Notes under the pieces: generated by a model
The model's database searches: none
Seen by the model: the letters and a program-made list of their open reading frames with translations, nothing else
What the model was told of the DNA's origin: nothing
Position numbers and translations under genes: made by a program
Shown: positions 1 to 5,061 of the stretch, piece after piece
How positions within the stretch are numbered: the stretch's first letter is position 1
How the letters are laid out: each line of letters begins with the position of its first letter
Origin: Acidobacteriota bacterium
Lineage (GTDB): Bacteria; Acidobacteriota; Terriglobia; Terriglobales; Acidobacteriaceae
Length of the DNA stretch: 8,787 bases
NCBI GenBank assembly: GCA_021781255.1
Contig: JAJXXG010001019.1
Coordinates: 1 to 8,787 of the forward strand
Reading direction: 5' to 3'

Positions 1-172
1 CCATGAGGCCGCGGTGCACGTCGCTGAGCGGGAAGAATCCGCCGGTGGAGGGCGGAGGGCCGGCAGGCGCGGCGGCGGCCTGGGCCGGCAGGCGGCAGGG
101 CGCGAGGGCGGCGGCCAGCGCAAAGATTGGCAGGACGCGGCGAAACGGGATTCCCCTGGGGCGCGATTTCAC
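1..172 (-). CDS. Secreted protein, N-terminal fragment, probable SpoIVB-type (S55) peptidase
   Basis: Only the first 57 residues are in the window; the gene runs off the left edge. From a GTG at 172 the reading frame gives a basic start (KSRPRG...RR), a hydrophobic Ala/Leu-rich stretch (about residues 13-24) and a likely signal-peptidase region around AQA at 30-32. A Pro/Ala linker follows, then FFPLSDVHRGLMG, whose last Gly is partly cut. That last motif resembles the opening of the acidobacterial S55 peptidase domain, which usually reads like PLSEVRPGM-G. The signal peptide and motif are seen; the family is inferred from a short stretch. No Shine-Dalgarno sequence is visible before the GTG and the frame stays open upstream, so the start is uncertain. 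It is divergent from the VWFA gene at 342 across a 169-bp gap. It could also be another exported protein of unrelated function. Confidence 0.5.
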   Translation of the reverse strand, partial: MKSRPRGIPFRRVLPIFALAAALAPCRLPAQAAAAPAGPPPSTGGFFPLSDVHRGLM

Positions 173-341
173 GTCTATAAGAGTACAACCGGCGGTGGGG
201 CGGATCCGAGCGCTCGATTCCCCGGCGAACCGGCAAAGTTGCAGGTTGTTAGACGCCGCGCCCGAGTACTGGTTACGCTCCCGCGCTCCGGTTACCACAC
301 GCTTCGGGTCATCCCGTATGCTGTTGCATGCAGAGGTCGTC
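173..341. other. Intergenic region between divergent secreted-protein genes
   Basis: These 169 bp must hold the promoters of both the leftward S55-like gene and the VWFA gene. I see no convincing -35/-10 pair. GGTTAC occurs twice in direct orientation at 271-276 and 290-295, and the 8-bp palindrome TGCATGCA lies at 325-332. AGAGG before the ATG at 342 is the probable ribosome site for the VWFA gene. Nothing else is recognisable. Confidence 0.4.
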
Positions 342-1589
342 ATGTCCAAGGTGCGCCTGTCTTTCTCCGATGTTCCGCGTCTCCGGTTGTCCGCGATGGT
401 TGCGGTGGCCGTGATTCTTCTTGCTGCGCCGTGGGGCGTGGCGCAGAACCAGCCCGCGCAGAACCAGCCCGCGCAGAACCAGCCCACGCAAAACCAGCCC
501 GCGCAGCAGCCTGCGCCGGGGCAGCAGGACCAGACGCCTCCGGCGGCGGGCGGGCCGAGCGGCGATACGGGCGACATTGTGGTGCCCAAGAAGAAGGACA
601 AGGCGGAGGAGGCACCTGCTCCCGCCCCGGCACGGCCGGAGTTCAAGAATCCCGAGGGCATGAGCAACTACTCGATCCACGTGGACGTGCCGGAGGTGAC
701 GGTGGATGTGGGCGTGCTGCTGGAGAAGACCGGCCAGTTTGTGCCCAATCTGAAGCCCGCGAATTTTCGCGTGTATGAAAACGGCGTGGAGCAGAAGGTA
801 ATCGGCTTCAAGCGCGTGGAGGCGCCGATTACGGCGCTGATGCTGTGCGAATTTGCTTCAACCAACTACTACTTCATCTACGACATGCAGAATGCGGCGT
901 GGTCGTTTGCGCAGCAGTTGCGGCCGCAGGACTACGTGGCCCTGATGACCTTCGACATGCACTCGCAGATTGTGCTGGACTTTACGCAGGACAAGCGGCA
1001 GCTGCTGAACGCCATCAATTCCCTCGTGATACCGGGGTTCAGCGAGCGCAACCTGTTTGACGCGCTGTACGAGGCTGAGGACCGGCTGACACGCATTCAG
1101 GGCCGCAAGTACATCATTCTGATTGCCTCAGGACGTGACACTTTCTCGCGCATCACGCTGGACAAGATTCTGCAGAAGGTGAAGGCGACGCCGGACGTGA
1201 CCATCTTTACGATCTCGACCGGCGGGGCGCTGCGCGCTGTGACCGAGGGGATGCCGGGATGGGGCAACCAGATTCGCGACATGGATTATCTGCAGGCAGA
1301 CAACGAGATGCGGACCTTCGCCAAGCTGACCGGCGGCATGAGTTATTTTCCGCGGTTTGAGGGCGAACTGCCGGACATCTTCGGATCCATCAACCAGGCC
1401 ATCCGCTCGAAGTATCAGCTGGTGTATCACCCGACTGACGCCAAGCAGGACGGGACGTATCGCAAGCTGCGCGTGGAACTGGTGGACGACGAAGGACACC
1501 CGCTGCGCATGCAGGACGAGAAGCACAAACCGCTGAAGTACGACATTATTGCGCGCGATGGATATCGGGCCCGCCAGGAAGTGGAGTAG
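342..1589 (+). CDS. Secreted VWFA-domain protein, acidobacterial type (TIGR03436-like)
   Basis: A 415-residue exported protein. The ATG at 342 is chosen because AGAGG lies a few bases upstream and the protein then opens with a signal peptide: Arg-containing n-region, hydrophobic core at 18-30, likely cleavage after GVA (residue 34). An open frame reaches the left edge, but its extra 113 residues look like translated non-coding DNA. After the signal come four NQPAQ-type repeats (35-54), a Pro/Gln/Ala linker with a Lys/Glu patch (to about 105), a beta-rich segment (VPEVTVDVGVLLEKTGQFVPNLKPANFRVYENG), and a VWA fold from about 162 to 360 with strands ITALMLC, YVALMTFDM, KYIILIAS and VTIFTIS. Proteins of this family are acidobacterial, exported and functionally uncharacterised; VWA folds usually bind protein partners through a metal. 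Here the metal site looks lost: the DxSxS position reads EFAST (170-174) and the second Asp is replaced in IASGRD. Protein-protein binding outside the cytoplasm is an inference. Confidence 0.88.
   Translation: MSKVRLSFSDVPRLRLSAMVAVAVILLAAPWGVAQNQPAQNQPAQNQPTQNQPAQQPAPGQQDQTPPAAGGPSGDTGDIVVPKKKDKAEEAPAPAPARPEFKNPEGMSNYSIHVDVPEVTVDVGVLLEKTGQFVPNLKPANFRVYENGVEQKVIGFKRVEAPITALMLCEFASTNYYFIYDMQNAAWSFAQQLRPQDYVALMTFDMHSQIVLDFTQDKRQLLNAINSLVIPGFSERNLFDALYEAEDRLTRIQGRKYIILIASGRDTFSRITLDKILQKVKATPDVTIFTISTGGALRAVTEGMPGWGNQIRDMDYLQADNEMRTFAKLTGGMSYFPRFEGELPDIFGSINQAIRSKYQLVYHPTDAKQDGTYRKLRVELVDDEGHPLRMQDEKHKPLKYDIIARDGYRARQEVE
441..500 (+). repeat. 15-bp in-frame tandem repeat (4 copies) in the VWFA gene
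   Basis: Four head-to-tail copies of gcgcagaaccagccc begin at 441, 456, 471 and 486. The first three are identical and the fourth has two substitutions (acgcaaaaccagccc). A diverged continuation follows at 501 (gcgcagcagcctgcg). They encode NQPAQ/NQPTQ units immediately after the signal-peptide cleavage site. The unit is a multiple of three, so copy-number changes would lengthen or shorten the linker without breaking the frame. Confidence 0.95.
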
Positions 1590-1601
1590 CGGAGCCGAGG
1601 T

Positions 1602-1656
1602 CCAGCGCGCCGGCCGTGGACAGTTGCCCGAAGGCTGCCCCGGCCGGCGCTGCTGG
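1602..1656. terminator. GC-rich hairpin between convergent genes, possible bidirectional terminator
   Basis: The left arm at 1602-1615 (CCAGCGCGCCGGCC) pairs with 1642-1656 (GGCCGGCGCTGCTGG), with one bulged base and a 26-nt loop. It sits in the 85-bp gap between the stop of the VWFA gene and the stop of the minus-strand membrane-protein gene. That is where a shared terminator would be expected. Neither side has a T tract, so it is not a canonical intrinsic terminator. It may act as an RNA 3'-end stabiliser, or the pairing may simply reflect high GC. Confidence 0.4.
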
Positions 1657-1674
1657 AAGTCCGAGAGAAAGGCG

Positions 1675-1947
1675 CTACCGGAGCCGATTGATGATGTCCA
1701 TCACGTAGTAGCCGACGACGACTACCGAGGCTACGGCAACCAGCACCAGAAACAACCGCATGATGGGCTGGATCTTGTTGACTTTGGCTACAATGGCCGC
1801 CTGAGCCACACGTTCGTGATCAAAGGAATCGTCCAGGAAAATCTGGTCCTCTTCGTCCTTGGTCAGGCTTGACCGGTACACGTAGAGTGCCGCCGTAATG
1901 AGTACCAGCACTCCCCAAACAGCCCACATGACAGGAACAAATGTCAT
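1675..1947 (-). CDS. Small two-helix membrane protein, function unknown
   Basis: A 90-residue protein I cannot assign to a named family. The frame is open back to 2070, but the ATG at 1947 is clearly the start: GGGAGGTG lies just upstream at 1951-1958, and the residues before it look non-coding. Visible features are a first membrane helix at about 3-24 (Trp/Val/Leu-rich, ending LYVYRSS), a charged loop at 25-58 with an acidic cluster (KDEEDQIFLDDSFDHER) followed by a basic patch (VAKVNK), and a second helix at about 61-84 ending in MDIINRLR. Both ends are probably on the same side of the membrane. It stands alone, convergent with the VWFA gene and divergent from the Fe-S carrier gene. Clean codon structure, start and ribosome site support a real gene. 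Its role is unknown. Confidence 0.75.
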   Translation of the reverse strand: MTFVPVMWAVWGVLVLITAALYVYRSSLTKDEEDQIFLDDSFDHERVAQAAIVAKVNKIQPIMRLFLVLVAVASVVVVGYYVMDIINRLR

Positions 1948-1950
1948 ATC

Positions 1951-1958
1951 CACCTCCC
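1951..1958 (-). promoter_or_regulatory. Strong Shine-Dalgarno that fixes the start of the small membrane protein
   Basis: On the minus strand GGGAGGTG lies three bases upstream of the ATG at 1947, with its GGAGG core about six bases away, which is within the normal range. It decides in favour of the 90-residue protein over the 131-residue frame that could begin near 2070. Confidence 0.8.
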
Positions 1959-2064
1959 TGAGACTTTCTGGTCCCCGATTGCGGTGACCGCAAATTAGCC
2001 CCGGCTGCGGAAGTCGAGGCATCCTACGGCTGAACATCATAGTCCCGGAGATGTGCAGTTGTGG

Positions 2065-2097
2065 TGACAAAAATCACGAGTGTTTCTGCTTTTGTCA
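2065..2097. promoter_or_regulatory. Inverted repeat TGACAAAA-N17-TTTTGTCA, candidate operator
   Basis: Two perfect 8-bp arms, 2065-2072 and 2090-2097, face each other across 17 bp. Their centres are about 25 bp apart, a little over two helical turns. The right arm overlaps a minus-strand TTGACA (2098-2093), so a factor bound here could control the small membrane-protein gene. The patch is markedly AT-rich in a GC-rich background. That it is an operator is inferred; an RNA hairpin with a 17-nt loop is possible but would be weak. Confidence 0.4.
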
Positions 2098-2098
2098 A
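2075..2098 (-). promoter_or_regulatory. Possible sigma-70 -35 box for the small membrane-protein gene
   Basis: Reading the minus strand, a perfect TTGACA (2098-2093) is followed 17 bases later by GATTTT, preceded by GT, which is a poor -10 match. The box is about 145 bp upstream of the ATG at 1947. The perfect -35 is seen; promoter activity is uncertain because of the weak -10. Confidence 0.3.
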
Positions 2099-2331
2099 TT
2101 CCCCATGAAGCGTCGCGTGATGTTCCCGCTTCCGGCGTGCGCTGGCGCATTTTCCAGCAGGTGAAACGGGTGGGCGGCGGGGAATATGCGCAGAGCGGAC
2201 ACTGGGGCGGCCGGACGAGCACGGGGCAGGCGCTGCCTTTTCAGCGGCTTAGGCGGGACTGCGCGGAGGGAGCGGATTGCGACTTTTTGGCCGGAGACGC
2301 ATCCAACAGAAAGACGCCGGTACATCGGGCC

Positions 2332-2361
2332 TTGAATCCCCGGTGGAGGCGGCGTTACAGT
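2332..2361 (+). promoter_or_regulatory. Weak promoter-like pair upstream of the erpA-like gene
   Basis: TTGAAT at 2332-2337 and TACAGT at 2356-2361 are separated by 18 bp; each matches the sigma-70 consensus at four of six positions. The implied transcription start is about 30 bases before the ATG at 2402, a sensible leader length. The evidence is pattern only. Confidence 0.25.
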
Positions 2362-2391
2362 TACTTTGAATAGCAAGAATTTTCAAGATTC

Positions 2392-2396
2392 GGGAG
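2392..2396 (+). promoter_or_regulatory. Shine-Dalgarno deciding the erpA-like start
   Basis: GGGAG ends five bases before the ATG at 2402. The alternative in-frame TTG at 2366 has no comparable site, so the shorter 123-residue product is preferred. Confidence 0.7.
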
Positions 2397-2401
2397 AATC
2401 C

Positions 2402-2773
2402 ATGGCCACAACAACCGCAACGCCTACGCAGGAAACCGCCAAGAAGTCACCCCTTACCCTGACCCCCCAGGCCATTGCCAAGGTGCGTGAGATTATGGCC
2501 ACGCAGGACCCGCTTCCCTCGGGACTGCGGATTGGCGTGGTGGGCGGAGGCTGCTCGGGTTTCCAGTACTCGATGGCCTTTGAGAACCAGAGCGGCATGA
2601 TGGACAAGGTCTTCACGTTTGACGACCTGAAGGTGTACGTGGATGCCACGTCGCTTATGTACCTGAACGGCTGCACGGTGGACTACGTGGAGACGCTGGA
2701 GGCCGCCGGCTTCAAGTTCGACAATCCCCAGGTGAAGTCGACCTGCGGTTGCGGCTCTTCATTCAACGTGTAA
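2402..2773 (+). CDS. erpA: A-type iron-sulfur cluster carrier/insertion protein (ErpA/IscA family)
   Basis: A 123-residue cytoplasmic protein that would receive an Fe-S cluster from a scaffold and pass it to apo-enzymes. The three conserved cluster-ligand cysteines are present: C51 in VGGGCSGFQY and C115/C117 in the C-terminal TCGCGSSF. The intervening fold is also typical, including LTLTPQAIAKVREIM at 18-32, VYVDATSLMYLNGCTVDYVE at 78-97 and the FDNPQ segment. Family members are usually about 105-125 residues; the extra here is a Thr-rich N-terminal 16 residues. The ATG at 2402 is chosen over an in-frame TTG at 2366 because GGGAG (2392-2396) sits five bases before it. It is monocistronic, followed by a terminator and convergent with the pilus operon, with no isc/suf genes nearby. 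ErpA, IscA and SufA are hard to tell apart by sequence, so the symbol is a best guess. Confidence 0.9.
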   Translation: MATTTATPTQETAKKSPLTLTPQAIAKVREIMATQDPLPSGLRIGVVGGGCSGFQYSMAFENQSGMMDKVFTFDDLKVYVDATSLMYLNGCTVDYVETLEAAGFKFDNPQVKSTCGCGSSFNV

Positions 2774-2806
2774 CTGCCGGTTTTTGATTGGCTCTCGTGT
2801 GTCGAG

Positions 2807-2836
2807 GCCCGCTCCCTGTGCCGGGGAGCGGGCTTT
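2807..2836 (+). terminator. Intrinsic terminator after the erpA-like gene
   Basis: A perfect 10-bp GC-rich stem (GCCCGCTCCC at 2807-2816 with GGGAGCGGGC at 2824-2833) closes a 7-nt loop and is followed by TTT. It lies 34 bases after the stop codon. The T run is short, but the stem is very stable. In the opposite direction no T tract follows the stem, so it serves erpA better than the convergent operon, whose last stop is at 2861. Confidence 0.8.
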
Positions 2837-2860
2837 GCGCGTTTATGGGGCAGGCGCAGG

Positions 2861-3808
2861 CTACTGCTGCGGAGACGTGGTGATGGGCGTGGTGGGGCTG
2901 GTGCCAATGCCGCCGCCGATGCCGGCGCCGCCGGTCGGGGCGCCGATTCCGCCGCCAATGCCACCGCCGATGCCGGCGCCGCCGGTCGGGGCGCCGATTC
3001 CGCCGCCAATGCCACCGCCGATGCCGGTGGAGATTCCGCTGGCGGGCTGCCCGATGGCGCCGGTGTTGCCGGTGGTCTGGGACTGGTCGGACATGGGGTC
3101 GTAGGTGAATTCCCACTCGTTGTAGTGGTTCTTCTTCTTGTAGATCAGGATGGATTGGCGGGGGCTACCGGGCGAGAAGCCGATGATGCCCGCTCCGCCA
3201 AAGGTCTGGCCGCTGGTGCCGCCGGAGGTGGAACTGGCGGAGGTGCTGCCCGCCGCGCCCGCGGAGGTGGTGGTCGTTGCCGAGCCGGTGGGGCTGCTGG
3301 AGAGTCCGCCGAGACCCGAGGAGCCGATGCCGGTGCTGAGCGAGGAACCAAGGGTGGAACCAGCTCCGCCGATAGAGGATGCTCCGGCGATGCCGGCTGC
3401 GCCGCCGGGGCCTGTGCCAGCCACGGATGAGCCCGCGATGGGCTGGCCAAAGAAGCCCATCGCGGTGGGCGTCTTGTTCTGGCCGAAGAGGACGGGCTTC
3501 CAGTCATCCTTGCCGGTCATGGGATCGATGTAGCGCTTGCGCAGGAAGCGGATTTCGCTGGTCTTGACCAGTGCATCGACGTTGGGCGGATAGGCGCCGA
3601 ATTTGCGGTAGTAGAGCTGAATGGCGCGGATGTACTGCTTGCCGCGGTGCATGGTCTCCACCTCGCGGTCGCGCTGGATGTCGTCGCGCACGCGGGGGAC
3701 AGCCACCGACAGGCTGAGGATGAGAAGCGCCAGCAGCACGATGACCGCAACCAGGAGATAGCCCTCTTCCGAGGGCCGGCAACGGCGTGTTGGCGGTTGG
3801 TGGCGCAT
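2861..3808 (-). CDS. GspG-like pseudopilin with long Gly/Ser-rich insert and tail
   Basis: A 315-residue type IV filament subunit candidate. A short basic leader (MRHQPPTRRCRPSEEG) ends at a prepilin-peptidase-like G16/Y17 site, followed by the hydrophobic helix at 17-38. Next comes a GspG-type globular part: the charged helix with HRGKQYIRAIQLYYRKFGAYPP (55-75), LVKT, and RKRYIDPMTGKDDWKPVLFG (90-109). A Gly/Ser/Ala/Thr-rich stretch fills 113-205, then SILIYKKKNHYNEWEFTYDP (219-238), a motif I associate with acidobacterial and deltaproteobacterial pseudopilins. The tail at 250-303 is Gly-Ile-Gly rich and repetitive. GspG proteins are usually about 140-200 residues, so this one is enlarged by low-complexity sequence. 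The residue at +5 is Ala where Glu is nearly universal in major (pseudo)pilins. It is the last gene of the operon, starting 3 bases after the previous stop without a clear ribosome site, which suggests coupling. Confidence 0.78.
   Translation of the reverse strand: MRHQPPTRRCRPSEEGYLLVAVIVLLALLILSLSVAVPRVRDDIQRDREVETMHRGKQYIRAIQLYYRKFGAYPPNVDALVKTSEIRFLRKRYIDPMTGKDDWKPVLFGQNKTPTAMGFFGQPIAGSSVAGTGPGGAAGIAGASSIGGAGSTLGSSLSTGIGSSGLGGLSSSPTGSATTTTSAGAAGSTSASSTSGGTSGQTFGGAGIIGFSPGSPRQSILIYKKKNHYNEWEFTYDPMSDQSQTTGNTGAIGQPASGISTGIGGGIGGGIGAPTGGAGIGGGIGGGIGAPTGGAGIGGGIGTSPTTPITTSPQQ
2903..3029. repeat. 51-bp tandem repeat, about 2.5 copies, in the pseudopilin gene
   Basis: Units begin at 2903, 2954 and 3005 on the plus strand, each opening gccaatgcc; the third stops after about 23-25 bp. 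The first two differ at a single position (2912, g versus a). The 51-bp unit encodes 17 residues, GGIGGGIGAPTGGAGIG in some phase, in the pseudopilin C-terminal tail. Near-identity indicates recent duplication or active slippage; the multiple of three keeps the frame. Confidence 0.95.
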
Positions 3809-3811
3809 TGC

Positions 3812-4411
3812 TTAGTTGGATGCCAGCGGCAGGGTTTGGGTGTTGTTGTAGCCCAGATCCGTGACCTGCACGCTGCCCGGCATGACGGAGACAATCTTGT
3901 AGCGGTTGTCCACAATATCGCCGGGACGTGCCATGAAGATATCGTCTCCGTGGACGAGGAAGGCTTTGAGCGTCTTGTTGCCGCCTTCGGAATAGCCGAA
4001 GTACTTGAGGTCGATGGCGGGGGGACGCGGCGGGGCGGGCGGCAGCACGACGGAGGGCTTGTCTGCCCGCGCGCTCTTGACGGGGGTCTCGATGGCCACC
4101 TGCGGAGCGGAGTCTGCCGAGAAGATGTTGCGGCCGGTACCGGCGTAGACGACGTCTTCACTTTGCGCGAGCGCCTTGAGGTGCAGGGTGGGGTCGAGTC
4201 CGGCGCTGGAGAGCTTTTCGGCGGCAGGTCCAGCGGCCGTGGCTGCGGCACTGGATGCAGCAGGCCGCGTGGGCGCTGCGGTGCGGGCCGGGGCAGAACC
4301 GCCCCAGAAGGAGCCGAACAGCTCCCATGCGCCGATGCCCGCGATGACGAGCGCGAGCGCGATGAGCAGGTAGACCTGGCGCTTGTTTTCCGTTCCCAGA
4401 GCGAGGGCCAT
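3812..4411 (-). CDS. PilP/GspC-like periplasmic bridging protein
   Basis: A 199-residue bitopic inner-membrane protein. Visible parts are a short cytoplasmic N-terminus ([12 protein letters not shown]), one membrane helix at about 13-33, an Ala/Pro/Thr-rich periplasmic linker (39-66), a short segment ending in GRNIFSAD (93-100, reminiscent of the RNPF motif in GspC), a Pro-rich hinge (122-131) and a compact beta domain at 133-196 ([42 protein letters not shown]). That domain matches the general pattern of PilP and of the GspC homology region, which in known systems contacts the secretin N-terminal domains. Assignment rests on layout and position after pilO, so it is less certain than its neighbours. 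AAGGAGGG at 4421-4428 gives a good ribosome site 9 bases before the ATG, inside the end of pilO. The gap to pilO is 2 bases and to the pseudopilin gene 3 bases. Confidence 0.68.
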   Translation of the reverse strand: MALALGTENKRQVYLLIALALVIAGIGAWELFGSFWGGSAPARTAAPTRPAASSAAATAAGPAAEKLSSAGLDPTLHLKALAQSEDVVYAGTGRNIFSADSAPQVAIETPVKSARADKPSVVLPPAPPRPPAIDLKYFGYSEGGNKTLKAFLVHGDDIFMARPGDIVDNRYKIVSVMPGSVQVTDLGYNNTQTLPLASN

Positions 4412-4413
4412 GG

Positions 4414-5061
4414 CTACTCACCCTCCTTGGCAGGTGTGGTTGCGGGCGTGGTGGTGCTGTCGGGCTGATCCTTTGCCGGAGGCAGTCCGCTCTGTGCGGC
4501 ATCGGCGGGGCGCAGCCAGGTGGAGACGCGCAGGCGCAGATTGACCATGCCGGCCTGCTGGCCGGTCAGGGCCATGGCGCGAATCACGAAAAAGGTTTCG
4601 TCGCGCTCGAGTCCGTTGATGAAGCGCATGATCTGCGGGTACTCGCCGCTGATGCCGGCATCCATGGTGATCTCAGTCAGGTCAGTTCCCGCGGGGCCCT
4701 GCGCGTACTGCACGCGCGAGAGGTGCACGCCGGACTTGACCTCGATTTCGCCGATGCGCGTGGCGATGGAAGAGTAGTTGGCGGGAATGCGTTTGGAGTA
4801 GAACTCCTGCATCTCGTCGCGGGACTGCTCGACGCGCTTGTCCAGACCGCGCAGCGGAGCGAGTTGCAGATTCAGCGCCTTCAGCTCGACCTGCTTGCCG
4901 ACGAGCGCATCCGTGGAGCTGCCGTTGGTGGCGGACCAATCCAGCCCGAGGCGGACAGCAAGCGCGATGACCAGCACGGCCAGCAGCGCCGTGCCCACGT
5001 AGTGCCAGGTGAGCGGGGAGCGCAGCCGGTCACGCCAGATGGACGGAGCGTGATTGGTCAT
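4414..5061 (-). CDS. pilO: Type IV pilus inner-membrane assembly protein PilO (GspM-like)
   Basis: A 215-residue bitopic protein that would dimerise with PilN in the inner membrane and hold the pseudopilins and the PilP/GspC-like protein. It has a cytoplasmic N-terminus (about 1-19), a membrane helix at 20-40, a predicted coiled coil at about 54-90 ([20 protein letters not shown]...), then the ferredoxin-like PilO domain at 95-185. There the [21 protein letters not shown] stretch (99-119), the [22 protein letters not shown] stretch (139-160) and [11 protein letters not shown] are recognisable. The C-terminus is a disordered Pro/Thr tail. The ATG overlaps the pilN stop as ATGA, with a strong GGGAGGTG site (5066-5073) inside pilN. 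That suggests both coupling and independent ribosome entry. PilO and GspM share this fold; the flanking PilN- and PilM-like genes favour PilO. Confidence 0.85.
   Translation of the reverse strand: MTNHAPSIWRDRLRSPLTWHYVGTALLAVLVIALAVRLGLDWSATNGSSTDALVGKQVELKALNLQLAPLRGLDKRVEQSRDEMQEFYSKRIPANYSSIATRIGEIEVKSGVHLSRVQYAQGPAGTDLTEITMDAGISGEYPQIMRFINGLERDETFFVIRAMALTGQQAGMVNLRLRVSTWLRPADAAQSGLPPAKDQPDSTTTPATTPAKEGE

Larger units (their letters stand above)
1948..2401. other. 454-bp non-coding region between divergent genes
   Basis: This gap separates the small membrane-protein gene (minus) from the erpA-like gene (plus). It contains the Shine-Dalgarno sites of both genes, an AT-rich inverted repeat at 2065-2097 with a TTGACA box for the minus-strand gene, and a weak promoter-like pair at 2332-2361 for the plus-strand gene. 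Open frames of about 93-97 residues cross it on both strands. They have no convincing start site, no membrane or domain pattern and an Arg/Pro-rich composition typical of translated GC-rich spacer, so I call no gene. I see no tRNA or recognisable riboswitch. Confidence 0.6.

Noticed and set aside
176..181. TATAAG as a -10 box for the S55-like or VWFA gene
   Set aside because: For the leftward gene it is only a few bases from the GTG, and for the rightward gene it is about 160 bases from the ATG with no -35 partner at proper spacing.
271..295. Direct repeat GGTTAC...GGTTAC upstream of the VWFA gene as an operator
   Set aside because: A 6-bp repeat 19 bp apart is easily found by chance; there is no further symmetry and no promoter to anchor it.
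3..341. N-terminal extension of the VWFA frame to the left edge (113 more residues)
   Set aside because: It has no family pattern, would bury the signal peptide inside the protein and overlaps the leftward gene. The ATG at 342 has a ribosome site and gives a proper signal peptide.
2080..2376. Overlapping open frames of 93-97 residues on both strands between the small membrane-protein gene and erpA
   Set aside because: No convincing ribosome site and an Arg/Pro-rich composition with no hydrophobic or domain pattern. One would run into the erpA leader. Treated as non-coding.
2807..2836. The strong hairpin as terminator of the minus-strand pilus operon
   Set aside because: Read from the right, no T tract follows the stem. 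It has TTT only on the erpA side, so I assign it to erpA alone.
2903..3029. CRISPR-like array
   Set aside because: The units are head-to-tail without unique spacers and lie in frame in a coding sequence, so this is a protein tandem repeat.
3647..4468. Plus-strand open frame of 273 residues opposite the pseudopilin and PilP/GspC-like genes
   Set aside because: Antisense shadow in GC-rich DNA. It crosses gene junctions, and its His/Gly/Arg-rich product has no domain pattern, while the minus strand carries clear family motifs.
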